A stretch of 64,000 nucleotides of DNA, from NCBI RefSeq assembly GCF_014212125.1, contig NZ_JACJVP010000044.1, forward strand, positions 97,808 through 161,807. The letters run 5' to 3'. The stretch comes from Cohnella nanjingensis (GTDB lineage Bacteria; Bacillota; Bacilli; Paenibacillales; Paenibacillaceae). A program made the position numbers and the translations under genes. The notes beneath the pieces were generated by a model. It did not search any database, was not told where the DNA came from, and saw only the letters and a program-made list of their open reading frames with translations. Of this stretch, positions 15,716 to 24,012 are shown piece by piece. The number at the start of each line of letters is the position of its first letter. Position 1 is the first letter of the stretch.

Positions 15716-17391
15716 CTTGAACTCCTCCTGTTATCCAGCGTCTTCGGCTCTACGGCGACGCCGCATTTGCCCAGCGCCGATGCCACTTCGCTGCGAATGC
15801 CGTACGTGTTCTTGTTCGTATGCGCGCCGAGCGAGAGCCGACCGTCGTCGATACGCAGCCAGATCCGGCGATGCTGCCAGTAGAAGCCCATGACGAGGCC
15901 GATCATCGAGATGGTCGCCCCGACCCAAACGTAAGGCATGGCCCGGTCTACGCGCACATTCAGGTAAGTCGTGTACTGCGAGAAGCTGACGTTCTCCATC
16001 TTGCCTACCTGGAACGAGAAGCGCCCCGTATTGCTGCCGAGTTTCTTGAAGCTGTCGTTGATCTGCTTCTGTACGGCTTTGTCGTCGCCGCTCGGCATCG
16101 GGAAGTAGATGTACATCTCGCCCTTCTCGTTCAGGCCGGGCCCGGTGACGACGAAGACGAACGCCGGATTGTTCGGATCCCGGGTCTTCGTCATCGGTCG
16201 GCCTTGCGCGTCGAGCCCGAAGTCCGGGAAAACGGCCGACAGCGTCAGCTTGTACGGTCCCGCCTCCACGGAAGGAGGCGGATCGTTCATCGGCAGATCG
16301 AACGGGCCGTACGACTCTCCCGTCGTACTGTCCACGAGCATCGGCTTCACCTCGATCAGGCGAACCCGTTCTTCGTAGTTGTACTGATAGAGATTGAGTC
16401 CCTTGTAGGAGAGCGGCGAATTCACTTCGATGGCGTGCGCTTCGACTTCCTTCAGCTCCGGCTCGTGCAGCGGATCGTCGTTGCAATACTTCGTACACGT
16501 GTAGAGCTTGGCGTCCGTTCGGTACAGCTTCGCCCGGTTCGTGCCCTTCAGCTTGTCCGGGAGCTCTTCGTCCTTGTAGTACTCGACGGTGAACTTCTCG
16601 TTCTGGACGTAGTAGTTCGTGTTCGGAATTTGTACGGTCTGATGCTCGTCGACGCCGATGTACTTGTCCATATGCCAGGCCGGAACGCCGCGGCCGAGTA
16701 CCGCCAAGAGGAAGATGATCAACCCGATATGATTGATATAAGGCCCCCACCGGCTGAACCGGTTCTTCTCGGCGAGCAGCGCGGTCCCGTCCGTCCACAC
16801 TTTGTAACGCTTGCGCTTCAACTGCTTGCCGAATCGCTCGATCCACTCGTTCGGCTCCGCCGCGAGCTCGGAGGCGTATACGGTCTGCTGCCGGTCGATG
16901 AAGGTCTGATGCTTGCGCACCTGCTGCTTGGAGAGCGCCTTGTAGAGCGGCAGCACCCGGTCCAAGCTGCAGATCACGAGCGAGGTGCCGATCATGACGA
17001 GCAGTCCGATGAACCACCATGACTCGTAAGTCCGCGACAGCCCGAGCGCATGATAGACCGTGCCCCACGTGCCGTAAGTTTCTTTGTAGTACTTACCCGG
17101 ATCGTCCAAATTAATGAACGTGCTCTCCTGTGGATAGATCGTGCCCAGCGCAGCCCCGATCAGGGTCAGTACGATGAGGTAGATCGCGATCTTCACCGAG
17201 GAGAAGAAGTTCCATATCCGGTCGATAACGGCCGGATTCGCTTTCTGAGAGCGACGGGCCGCGCCGTCGTATCTCATCTCGAGCGGACTGTCCAGCGGCA
17301 AGTCCGGGTCCAGCGGCTTTCCGCACGATTCGCACAAGACGGTGCCTACCGGGTTCTGGTGTCCGCATTCGCATTTGGTGTTCTTAATCAA
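15712..17391 (-). CDS. resB: Cytochrome c biogenesis protein ResB, with N-terminal zinc ribbon
   Basis: Works with ResC to deliver haem to apocytochrome c. The 559-residue protein has membrane segments around residues 60-90, 120-145 and 215-235, a large outside domain, and a last helix near 495-515 before a cytosolic tail. Ahead of these lies a cytosolic zinc ribbon, CECGHQNPVGTVLCESCGKP, which I do not associate with B. subtilis ResB. The start is a TTG (17391) with GGGAGG at about 9 nt. It lies 16 nt after the resA stop. Confidence 0.94.
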   Translation of the reverse strand: MIKNTKCECGHQNPVGTVLCESCGKPLDPDLPLDSPLEMRYDGAARRSQKANPAVIDRIWNFFSSVKIAIYLIVLTLIGAALGTIYPQESTFINLDDPGKYYKETYGTWGTVYHALGLSRTYESWWFIGLLVMIGTSLVICSLDRVLPLYKALSKQQVRKHQTFIDRQQTVYASELAAEPNEWIERFGKQLKRKRYKVWTDGTALLAEKNRFSRWGPYINHIGLIIFLLAVLGRGVPAWHMDKYIGVDEHQTVQIPNTNYYVQNEKFTVEYYKDEELPDKLKGTNRAKLYRTDAKLYTCTKYCNDDPLHEPELKEVEAHAIEVNSPLSYKGLNLYQYNYEERVRLIEVKPMLVDSTTGESYGPFDLPMNDPPPSVEAGPYKLTLSAVFPDFGLDAQGRPMTKTRDPNNPAFVFVVTGPGLNEKGEMYIYFPMPSGDDKAVQKQINDSFKKLGSNTGRFSFQVGKMENVSFSQYTTYLNVRVDRAMPYVWVGATISMIGLVMGFYWQHRRIWLRIDDGRLSLGAHTNKNTYGIRSEVASALGKCGVAVEPKTLDNRRSSS

Positions 17392-17407
17392 CCCCCGCTG
17401 CCTCCCA

Positions 17408-17944
17408 TCACTGTCGATCGGACGCGAACAGTTTTTCGATCCGCGTGCCGATCGTCTCCTCGCTCATCGGCCCCCCGATGACGATGTCTTGAATCTTGCC
17501 GTCCGCCGTGATGAAGTACGTGGTCGGATACTCCTTGAGTCCGTATTTCTTCTCGGTCTTCTTGTTCTTGTCGAGCAGAATCGGAAAATGGACGCCGTAC
17601 GCCCGAACGAAGCTGTTCACGCTGACGCGGTCTTCGCTCAGGTTGATGCCGACGAGCTGCAGCCCTTTGTCCTTCCACTTGTCGTACTGCGCCTGCAGCG
17701 CAGGCATCTCGTCCCGGCACGGCGGGCAGAACGACCCCCAGAAATTAAGCACCAGCGGTTTGCCTTGGTAGGAAGCCAAGTCGTGGACTTGTCCGTCAAG
17801 CCCGAGCAGCTCGAATTCGGGTGCGGCATTACCGGTCGTCAGAACCGTCTTAGACGTGAAAAAGGACTGGCCGATCGCGTATCCTCCAATGAGCAGGACG
17901 GCTGCCAGAATAACATATTGTATCGGTTTCCGATAACGCTTCAC
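17408..17944 (-). CDS. resA: Thiol-disulfide oxidoreductase ResA
   Basis: Membrane-anchored thioredoxin-like protein that reduces the haem-binding cysteines of apocytochrome c outside the cell. The 178-residue protein has an N-terminal anchor (about residues 8-28) and a TlpA/ResA fold with active site FWGSFCPPCRDEMP (Cys73, Cys76; Glu79 of the family kept). B. subtilis ResA reads CEPC; here it is CPPC, so the acidic residue between the cysteines, which tunes the pKa there, is replaced by Pro. First gene of resABCDE. The ATG at 17944 lies 28 nt below a TATAAT box. Confidence 0.94.
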   Translation of the reverse strand: MKRYRKPIQYVILAAVLLIGGYAIGQSFFTSKTVLTTGNAAPEFELLGLDGQVHDLASYQGKPLVLNFWGSFCPPCRDEMPALQAQYDKWKDKGLQLVGINLSEDRVSVNSFVRAYGVHFPILLDKNKKTEKKYGLKEYPTTYFITADGKIQDIVIGGPMSEETIGTRIEKLFASDRQ

Positions 17945-17971
17945 TGTTTCACCACCAACCGCTTTTTTACC

Positions 17972-17977
17972 ATTATA
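17972..17977 (-). promoter_or_regulatory. Likely -10 box of the res operon
   Basis: TATAAT on the minus strand, about 28 bp upstream of the resA start. No good -35 box is at 17 bp, consistent with an activator-dependent promoter (ResD in the known systems), though that is inference. Confidence 0.45.
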
Positions 17978-17979
17978 AC

Positions 17980-18019
17980 GAAAATACCGGGGTCAGAGAC
18001 AATCGCCCCGACCTCCGGT
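17980..18019 (-). terminator. Possible terminator of rluB
   Basis: Imperfect arms accggggtc (17986-17994) and gacctccggt (18010-18019) are followed on the minus strand by ATTTTCG. It lies between rluB and resA and overlaps the resA promoter region. Confidence 0.45.
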
Positions 18020-18044
18020 TTGAACATTGTGTGACATAGGGGTA

Positions 18045-18782
18045 CTATGTACGGGGTCCCGCCTGCTCGGCCGCGTCGCGCAGCATTTGCACCTCTTGGG
18101 CGCTCAGCTTGCGGTACTTCCCGCGCTGGAGATTGTCGAGCGTCAATCCCGCGAACGACACCCGCTTCAAGCGGATGACGGGGTGATGGATCGCCTCGAA
18201 CATCCGGCGTACCTGACGGTTGCGTCCTTCGCGGATCGTGATCGCGATCGTCGCCTGCTTGCCCTCCGGATCGACGTCGTGGTACTCGACCTCGGCCGGG
18301 GCGGTCATGCCGTCTTCCAGCTTGATGCCCTTCTGCAGCTTCTCGAGGGCGGCGCCGTGGGGCACCTTCTCGACGGTCGCATGATACGTCTTCGGCACGT
18401 GATGGCGGGGATGCGTCAGCAGATGCGCGAGATCGCCGTCGTTGGTCAGCAGCAGCAGCCCTTCCGTATCGTAGTCCAGCCGTCCGACCGGATAGACGCG
18501 CTCCTTGACGTCCTTCAGGTAGTCGGTCACGACGCTGCGTCCCTTTTCGTCGTGCACGCTCGTAATGACGCCCTTCGGCTTATTGAATAACAGGTACAAT
18601 TTGCTCTCGGTTCGAATCCGTTTGCCGTTCACCGCGATGACGTCCTTCGTCGGGTCGGCTTTGACGCCGAGCTCCTTCACGACTTCGTCGTTCACGGTCA
18701 CTTTGCCGCTCGCGATCAGTTCTTCGCATTTGCGCCGCGAAGCGACGCCGGCATTGGCGAGTATTTTCTGCAATCGTTCCAC
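18045..18782 (-). CDS. rluB: 23S rRNA pseudouridine synthase B
   Basis: RsuA-family enzyme that makes pseudouridine in domain V of 23S rRNA. The 245-residue protein has an N-terminal S4 RNA-binding domain (ERLQKILANAGVASRRKCEE), then the synthase domain with catalytic Asp in VGRLDYDTEGLLLLTNDG and the substrate motif EGRNRQVRRMFEAI. It starts at GTG (18782) after GAGGTGAA. Position just upstream of resA equals B. subtilis rluB (ypuL). Confidence 0.95.
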   Translation of the reverse strand: MERLQKILANAGVASRRKCEELIASGKVTVNDEVVKELGVKADPTKDVIAVNGKRIRTESKLYLLFNKPKGVITSVHDEKGRSVVTDYLKDVKERVYPVGRLDYDTEGLLLLTNDGDLAHLLTHPRHHVPKTYHATVEKVPHGAALEKLQKGIKLEDGMTAPAEVEYHDVDPEGKQATIAITIREGRNRQVRRMFEAIHHPVIRLKRVSFAGLTLDNLQRGKYRKLSAQEVQMLRDAAEQAGPRT

Positions 18783-18882
18783 TGGTCGTTCACCTCACCC
18801 CTCATCATACTCTGTTGGCAGGGTTTTCACAACATTCGGCCGGGGCAAACCGCTGGCGGAGAGGCTAAGGCCGCACGCGCCT

Positions 18883-19337
18883 CGCAACCTCTAGCTCTAG
18901 TTCGAGGCTTCATGCCTTCGCTCCGGAAATGCACGTTTGCTTCCGCCCACGGTTGCGCCCCCGTTCCTCTGTTCGGATGAGGCGGTGAGGACGGGGCCGC
19001 AAAGGCGGGACGTAGACTCTCCAGCAAACGTGATTTCCTCCCGCTACGGCCGCCTTCTACTGGCATTGCCTCTTGCTCGCTGCTTCGCAACCCCTAGCTC
19101 TAGTTCGAGGCTGCATGCCTGCGCTCCGGAAATGCACGTTTGCTTCCGCCCGCGGTTGCGCCCCCGTTCCTCTGTTCGGATGAGGCGGTGAGGACGGGGC
19201 CGCAAAGGCGGGACGTAGACTCTCCAGCAAACGTGATTTCCTCCCGCTACGGCCGCCTTCTACTGGCATTGCCTCTTGCTCGCTGCTTCGCAACCCCTAG
19301 CTCTAGTTCGAGGCTGCATGCCTGCGTGCTCCGGCCG
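18883..19337. repeat. 203-bp tandem repeat, about 2.2 copies
   Basis: Copies begin at 18883, 19086 and 19289 (third copy about 48 bp). The two full copies differ at roughly four positions, all in the first 65 bp. Each contains a 10-bp inverted pair, cacgtttgct/agcaaacgtg, about 90 bp apart (18932/19023 and 19135/19226), and a small cggaa/ttccg stem. The period is not a multiple of three and the ORFs inside have no ribosome-binding sites, so it looks non-coding. Confidence 0.9.
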
Positions 19338-19459
19338 CCTCTTGCCTAGGAGACCTCTTCCGGCCAGCCTGCATCAACGCCAAACAGGATGCCTCACGCC
19401 TTACGGCCCGATGCACCCTGTTTAGGGAGCTATTGGCGGAATTGCGAAAAGCCTCTCCG
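19338..19459. other. Rest of the rluB-spmB intergenic region
   Basis: After the third partial repeat there is an inverted pair aaacagg (19382-19388)/cctgttt (19417-19423) that could weakly terminate the dacB-spmAB transcript. No gene is seen. Confidence 0.4.
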
Positions 19460-19990
19460 CTAGAACAACAACCAACAGGCAAACACGGCCGCAAAGAAAC
19501 CGACCGCGTCGGAGAAGAGGCCGACCTTGAGCGCATAACGGGCGTTGCGGATGCCGATCGCGCCGAAGTAGACGGTGAGCACGTAAAGCGTCGTATCGGT
19601 ACTGCCCTGGATGGTGGAAGCGATGCGGCCGATGAAGGAATCGGGGCCATGGGCTTTGATCAGGTCGGTGGCGAAGGCGAGAGAACCCGCGCCCGTGATC
19701 GGACGAAGCAAGCCGAGGGGCAGCACGTCGCCGGGGATGCCGAGGCGCTCGAAGAGCGGCTTCACGGCAGCGACCAGCATGTCCATCGCGCCGGAAGCGC
19801 GGAACATGCTGATCGCCGTCAGCATGCCGACCAGATGCGGGATAATGCTAACGGCCGTCGAGAAGCCGTCTTTGGCGCCGTCCACGAACGTTTCGTAGAC
19901 CGGCACCTTGCGAAAGGCCGCATAGAGCGGGATCAGCACGATAAACATCGGGATCGCCCAGGCGGACAAAGCGTGCAGAAAGGCGACCAT
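19460..19990 (-). CDS. spmB: Spore maturation protein B
   Basis: SpmA and SpmB are membrane proteins needed for full spore core dehydration; the mechanism is not settled. The 176-residue protein has a nucleoside-recognition (Gate) domain with about four to five membrane segments and the signature IPHLVGMLTAISMFRASGAM. LPLGLLRPITGAGSLAFATD and DTTLYVLTVYFGAIGI follow. It ends the dacB-spmA-spmB operon, 3 nt after spmA. Confidence 0.94.
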   Translation of the reverse strand: MVAFLHALSAWAIPMFIVLIPLYAAFRKVPVYETFVDGAKDGFSTAVSIIPHLVGMLTAISMFRASGAMDMLVAAVKPLFERLGIPGDVLPLGLLRPITGAGSLAFATDLIKAHGPDSFIGRIASTIQGSTDTTLYVLTVYFGAIGIRNARYALKVGLFSDAVGFFAAVFACWLLF

Positions 19991-19993
19991 CCG

Positions 19994-20635
19994 TCATCCC
20001 CCCTTGAACGGCATCGCGCCGGTTCCAGCCGGCGCATGCGGCAGCGATGCCGGAGGGCGGCCCGCGCGTCGGCGGTACCAGCGGTCGGCCAAGATCGCGG
20101 CGCCCGTCGAGATGGCGGTCGCGAGCAGCGTCGGCGCGATGATATCGGCCGGGTGCGCCGACCCGAAGTTCATCCGGATCGCGATCAGCGTGGTCGGCAC
20201 GATGGTGATGCTCGCGGTGTTGAGCGCCAGGAGCGTGCACATGGCCGGCGTCGCGGTTCCCGGATCCGGGTTCAGCTTCTGCAGCTCCTGCATCGCGCGA
20301 ATGCCCATGGGCGTGGCGGCGTTGCCGAGTCCGAGCAGGTTGGCGCTCATGTTGGACAGGATGAATCCCAGCGCGGGATGATCCTTGGGCACATCCGGAA
20401 ACAGCCATCGCACGATCGGCGCGAGCAGCCTGGACAGCTTGCGGACGAGACCGGATACTTCGGCGATGCGCATCAGCCCCATCCAGAAGACGAGGATGCT
20501 GATGAGGCCGAAGCAGACGGTGACGCCGGTCTGCGCGCCGCTGAAGGCGGCTTCCGTCACTTGGTCGACCCGGCCGGTCGCAGCCGCGAAGACGACGCTG
20601 AATACGATCATGCCGAGCCAGATCCAATTGACCAA
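19994..20635 (-). CDS. spmA: Spore maturation protein A
   Basis: Partner of SpmB in spore core dehydration. The 213-residue membrane protein has five or six hydrophobic segments and the family stretch FILSNMSANLLGLGNAATPM, followed by GIRAMQELQKLNPDPGTAT and CTLLALNTASITIVPTTLIA. The start is a TTG (20635) with AAGGGG at 8 nt. It lies 34 nt after dacB and is presumably transcribed from the sigma-E-like promoter upstream of dacB. Confidence 0.93.
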   Translation of the reverse strand: MVNWIWLGMIVFSVVFAAATGRVDQVTEAAFSGAQTGVTVCFGLISILVFWMGLMRIAEVSGLVRKLSRLLAPIVRWLFPDVPKDHPALGFILSNMSANLLGLGNAATPMGIRAMQELQKLNPDPGTATPAMCTLLALNTASITIVPTTLIAIRMNFGSAHPADIIAPTLLATAISTGAAILADRWYRRRAGRPPASLPHAPAGTGAMPFKGG

Positions 20636-20669
20636 GCGAATCGCCCCTTCCCAACAGAATGATCGTGCG

Positions 20670-21854
20670 TCAGCCGAACGACAGGATCGAACGCAGCGAG
20701 CGGCGCAGCGCTTCGCCGAAGGTCATCCGGAGCGTGCCGTCCATCACGTCCGGCTCCGCCAAGGTTGGCGCAGCCGTATCCGGACTTGCATTCGCCACGC
20801 CGGGCTGCGGCAGCAGGAAGACGCTGCCCAGCGTCTGCTCGCCCAGCCGGAAGGTCAGCTTGCCGCGATAGCCGAGCGCGTAGTCGGTGCCGCCGCTCTT
20901 GTACGGCGTGAGCCGAATGCGCAGCTGCTCCCGCTCGCCCGCTGCGAACGGGTAACGAAAATCGGCGGACGTGCGGTAAGGGTAACCGGCTACGCCCTCA
21001 TCCTGCTTGACGACCTGCTGAAGCGGATAGTTCATGAAGCCGAAGTCGAGCAACCGTTGATGATCCGCCCAGTCGTCCCCGTCGTTCAGCGTGACGGCGA
21101 CCAGCTGTTGGCCGTTGCGGGTCGCGGAGCTGACCAGGCAGCGCAGCGCTTGCTTGGTGTAGCCGGTCTTGACGCCGTCCGCGCCGTCGTACATGCGCAG
21201 CATCTTATTTTTGTTGAGCCATTCGTAATCGCGGTTGGAGACGAGCTTTTCCTTGGTCTTGACGATCTCCTTGAACGTCTTGTTGTGCATGGCGTAAGCG
21301 GTCAGCTTGGCCAAGTCGTTCGCGGACGAATAATGGTCTTTGTGATCGAGACCGGACGGATTGACGAAATGACTGTTCGCGAGCCCCAGCTCTTCCGCCT
21401 TGCGGTTCATCAGGAAGGCGAATCCGTCGATCGACCCGCCGACATGCTCGGCGATCGCCGTAGCGGCGTCGTTGCCGGAGCGCAGCATCAGTCCGTACAA
21501 CAAGTCTTGTAGCGGCATCTTCTCCCCGGCTTTCAGGTAGATCGACGAGCCTTCCACCTTTGCCGCGCGCGGGCTGACCTTGACGACATCCGTGAGCTTG
21601 CCGTTCTCGATCGCGACGATGGCGGTCATAATCTTCGTCAAGCTGGCGATGAGCATCCGATCGTCTCCGTGGTCGCTGTACAGCAGACGGCCGGACGTGA
21701 CGTCGATCAGCGCCGTCGCTTTGGCGTGGGAGACGGGCTTGTCCGGCGCCGCATAGGCCGTCCCGCCCGGCCGGACCATCGAGGCCCAGAGGACGGCGAT
21801 CGATGCGATGCATAGAAGCCCGATGCGGCGGGCATGCCAATCCGTAGCGTTCAA
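20670..21854 (-). CDS. dacB: Sporulation D-alanyl-D-alanine carboxypeptidase (DacB-type)
   Basis: Penicillin-binding protein 5* trims peptide side chains in the spore cortex and so sets cross-linking. The 394-residue protein has a signal peptide (about residues 10-36) and the three active-site motifs: SLTK (ASLTKIMTA), SGN (SGNDAATA) and KTG (DGVKTGYTK). A C-terminal domain (about 290-394) follows. First gene of dacB-spmA-spmB, the same order as in B. subtilis, where the operon is sigma-E-controlled. A matching promoter lies at 21896-21925. Confidence 0.92.
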   Translation of the reverse strand: MNATDWHARRIGLLCIASIAVLWASMVRPGGTAYAAPDKPVSHAKATALIDVTSGRLLYSDHGDDRMLIASLTKIMTAIVAIENGKLTDVVKVSPRAAKVEGSSIYLKAGEKMPLQDLLYGLMLRSGNDAATAIAEHVGGSIDGFAFLMNRKAEELGLANSHFVNPSGLDHKDHYSSANDLAKLTAYAMHNKTFKEIVKTKEKLVSNRDYEWLNKNKMLRMYDGADGVKTGYTKQALRCLVSSATRNGQQLVAVTLNDGDDWADHQRLLDFGFMNYPLQQVVKQDEGVAGYPYRTSADFRYPFAAGEREQLRIRLTPYKSGGTDYALGYRGKLTFRLGEQTLGSVFLLPQPGVANASPDTAAPTLAEPDVMDGTLRMTFGEALRRSLRSILSFG

Positions 21855-21895
21855 TCGTATTCCTCCTTGCTTGGCGCGCCTCGGCGCTTGCTACC

Positions 21896-21925
21896 ATAGT
21901 ATGCGGGCGTGTCCCAAAATATGAT
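21896..21925 (-). promoter_or_regulatory. Sigma-E-type promoter of dacB-spmA-spmB
   Basis: On the minus strand ATCATATT (21925-21918) and CATACTAT (21903-21896) are 14 bp apart, close to the sigma-E consensus (ATATT, 14 bp, CATACAnT). It lies 41 bp upstream of the dacB start. Confidence 0.6.
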
Positions 21926-22006
21926 GAGCGGCGCTCGATCCGCCAATGGCCTGCGAATTCGCCTTCTTTAATTAACCCCGCTTTTTCCAACCTTTATCGA
22001 ATCCCG

Positions 22007-22032
22007 CAAAAAAGCCGGCCTTCCGGCCGGCG
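22007..22032 (-). terminator. Terminator of ytfJ
   Basis: Arms gccggcc (22014-22020) and ggccggc (22025-22031) with a 4-nt loop are followed on the minus strand by TTTTTTGC. Confidence 0.88.
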
Positions 22033-22040
22033 CTCTGCCG

Positions 22041-22520
22041 TCAGTGCGAGGAACCGTGCGTTTTCGACACGTTGGCCGACAGCGTGGAGGACTCCGTCTC
22101 GTCCATCCGGTTCGGCCGCTGAATCATGGATTGAATCTTGTCCACCCAATGCGGCGCCGCGTCGATCAGCCGCTCGAACAGATGCGTTTGGTTATCGAGC
22201 GGCACGACCTTAACGCCCTGCGATCCGACGACCAGGAATGCGATCGGACTGATCGAGACGCCGCCGCCGCTGCCGCCGCCGAACGGCAGCTGCACGCTGG
22301 CGTTCTGGTTATCCGAACCGCCGTTTTGCTGCTGCTCCTCCATCATGCCTTGGAATTCGCTGCCGCCTGCCGCAAATCCGAATCCCACTTTGGAGATCGG
22401 CATAATAACGCTGCCGTCCGGCGTCTGAACCGGCTCGCCGACGATCGTGTTGACGTCGACCATTTCCTTGATATTTTCCATTGCCGTCTGCATCAAGCCT
22501 TGAATCGGGTGCTCGGACAT
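22041..22520 (-). CDS. ytfJ: Sporulation protein YtfJ/GerW
   Basis: YtfJ (GerW) is a spore protein required for normal germination in some Bacillus species. The 159-residue protein has the family core PIQGLMQTAMENIKEMVDVN, TIVGEPVQTPDGSVIMPISK, the VGFGFAAGGSEF segment, a Gly-rich loop and VSISPIAFLVVG. The ATG at 22520 has CAGGAGG at 7 nt; the ATG at 22553 would add 11 residues without such a site. ytfI lies just upstream, as in B. subtilis. Confidence 0.92.
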   Translation of the reverse strand: MSEHPIQGLMQTAMENIKEMVDVNTIVGEPVQTPDGSVIMPISKVGFGFAAGGSEFQGMMEEQQQNGGSDNQNASVQLPFGGGSGGGVSISPIAFLVVGSQGVKVVPLDNQTHLFERLIDAAPHWVDKIQSMIQRPNRMDETESSTLSANVSKTHGSSH

Positions 22521-22634
22521 CGGTTTGGCCTCCTGTTCTTTCGCGCGTGACATAAGGAATATTGATTTGCATCCTTTAGCTTGCCCAGCGGCGACTTGAG
22601 TATGTACTCCGCGCGCATGGACGATCCCGTTCGT

Positions 22635-23327
22635 TCATGCTTGTTCCGGCGGCGACATCCAACTTCGCCATGCCCGCAGCGCTTGACGGAAATGGGAAGT
22701 GCGCCCGCCCAGCCGAAGCACCGACAACACGGCCGTCCCGACCCGGATCCGGAAGTCCGCTTCCCAGACGACCGCGAATTCGGTCGTCTTGAAGTTCGGC
22801 GACACGGAGCCGTGGGGATGCGTCCTTAGCTTCAGGAAGTGTCCGGTCAAGCCTATTGCCGTCCCGATTACCGTCCAGAACAAGCCTGCGGCCACGCCGG
22901 TCAGCGCCGCGTCTCCCGTCCCGATCCGCACGTCGAGCCGCCATCTCGTGCATTCGACCTTGCGCATGAACGACAGCGCCAAAGTCTTGAAGTCTCGCGT
23001 CGACCGCAGCAAGATCCGCACGGCTCGCCTTTTGCGCCGGATCGTATCTAGGCCGATCTTCCGCTTAGCCTCCTGTTGCCCTTGCGAGGCGCCCGCCGTC
23101 TGCTGCGACTGCCGCTCCTTATAGACAATGTTCATGCCGCGAAGCGTGATGGACGGAATCTCCTTCTGGATCCGCACCAAGCCGAACAAGCCCCGCACGA
23201 CGACCGCCAGCTGATCCCTTTCGCCGCTGCGCGAATAGCGCACGCGGACGCGCACGTGAGACAGGCATGCCGCGACGGCGAAGACAGCGACGATACAGAC
23301 CATCGCTCCCCCAATCCAAAAAGCCAT
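22635..23327 (-). CDS. ytfI: DUF2953 protein (YtfI-like)
   Basis: A 230-residue protein of unknown function, linked to sporulation by constant pairing with ytfJ. One N-terminal membrane segment (about residues 3-22) is followed by a beta-rich region. The conserved DUF2953 core has CTRWRLDVRIGTGDAALTGV and continues GLFWTVIGTAIG. The start is uncertain: the ATG at 23327 lies inside the 3' arm of a 14-bp hairpin, with GGGAG 4 nt upstream. An ATG eight codons on (23303) has a better-exposed but very close GGGGGA. Confidence 0.82.
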   Translation of the reverse strand: MAFWIGGAMVCIVAVFAVAACLSHVRVRVRYSRSGERDQLAVVVRGLFGLVRIQKEIPSITLRGMNIVYKERQSQQTAGASQGQQEAKRKIGLDTIRRKRRAVRILLRSTRDFKTLALSFMRKVECTRWRLDVRIGTGDAALTGVAAGLFWTVIGTAIGLTGHFLKLRTHPHGSVSPNFKTTEFAVVWEADFRIRVGTAVLSVLRLGGRTSHFRQALRAWRSWMSPPEQA

Positions 23328-23364
23328 ACTACTCCCGCCTTTCGCCTGGGAGTAGTATGGCCTT
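23321..23364 (-). terminator. Hairpin spanning the ytfI start codon
   Basis: A perfect 14-bp inverted repeat (23323-23336 and 23348-23361) with an 11-nt loop lies 34 nt past the scpB stop. On the minus strand the 3' arm contains both GGGAG and the ytfI ATG, and the next bases are CTTTTTGG. It therefore looks like an scpB terminator whose U-run is coding for ytfI, or a translational switch. Confidence 0.7.
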
Positions 23365-23394
23365 CTCGCTTCGCTTCATTCTGTTGGCTGCGCT

Positions 23395-24012
23395 TCAGTT
23401 CGTTTCCATGACCCGGTCCAGATCGTCCATCGACAGCTGACGCCCCTCGATCCGCTCGAAGAGCATCCGCGTCCGCTCTTCCATCTCGTCGTCCTCTTCC
23501 GACACGATCGGATCGGGCAGCTGCCCGATGTCCGCGAGGCCGAAGTAATCGAGGAAGGACTTGGTCGTGCCGTACAGGATCGGTCGTCCGATCTGTTCCG
23601 CGCGGCCGACTTCCTCGATGAGGTCCTTGGCCACTAGCGTATGGATCGCGCGGTCGGACTTCACGCCCCGAATCTCCTCGATGTCGATCCGCGTGATCGG
23701 CTGCCGATAGGCCACGATCGAGAGCGTCTCGAGCGCCGCTTGGGACAGCGAAGACCGGGCGGGCGAATAAGCGAGCTTCTCGAAATAAGGCGCATGTTCG
23801 GGCACGGTCGTCAGCCGGAATCCGCCGGCGACCTCCGCGATGCGGATGCCGCGGCCGTCGCGGACGAGATCGCTCTTCAAGTCGCGCAGCACGTCAAGCA
23901 CGACGTCCGCGTCCATGCCGACGACTTCGGCGATCGTCTTGCCGTTCAAGCCCTCGTCGCCGGCGACGAACAGCAGCCCTTCAAGTACCGACTTCAATGT
24001 CGAATAATCCAT
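23395..24012 (-). CDS. scpB: Segregation and condensation protein B
   Basis: ScpB is a kleisin-associated winged-helix subunit of the SMC complex that organises and segregates chromosomes. The 205-residue protein has tandem winged-helix regions, with the family segment SLSQAALETLSIVAYRQPIT, then RIDIEEIRGVKSDRAI and a gly-loop GRPILYGTTKSFLDYFG. The ATG at 24012 is preceded by GGGAGG at 9 nt; the ATG at 24018 is too close. It overlaps the end of scpA by 32 nt, so the two are coupled. Confidence 0.95.
   Translation of the reverse strand: MDYSTLKSVLEGLLFVAGDEGLNGKTIAEVVGMDADVVLDVLRDLKSDLVRDGRGIRIAEVAGGFRLTTVPEHAPYFEKLAYSPARSSLSQAALETLSIVAYRQPITRIDIEEIRGVKSDRAIHTLVAKDLIEEVGRAEQIGRPILYGTTKSFLDYFGLADIGQLPDPIVSEEDDEMEERTRMLFERIEGRQLSMDDLDRVMETN

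Larger units (their letters stand above)
18856..19460. repeat. 11-bp inverted repeats bounding the 203-bp tandem repeat region
   Basis: gcggagaggct (18856-18866) and agcctctccgc (19450-19460) are exact inverted copies about 580 bp apart. They bracket the whole repeat region between rluB and spmB. They could be remnants of a mobile element, but no target duplication or transposase is visible. Confidence 0.45.

Noticed and set aside
18827..19349. Short ORFs in the 203-bp repeat
   Set aside because: The period is not a multiple of three, the frames break between copies, and starts lack ribosome-binding sites.
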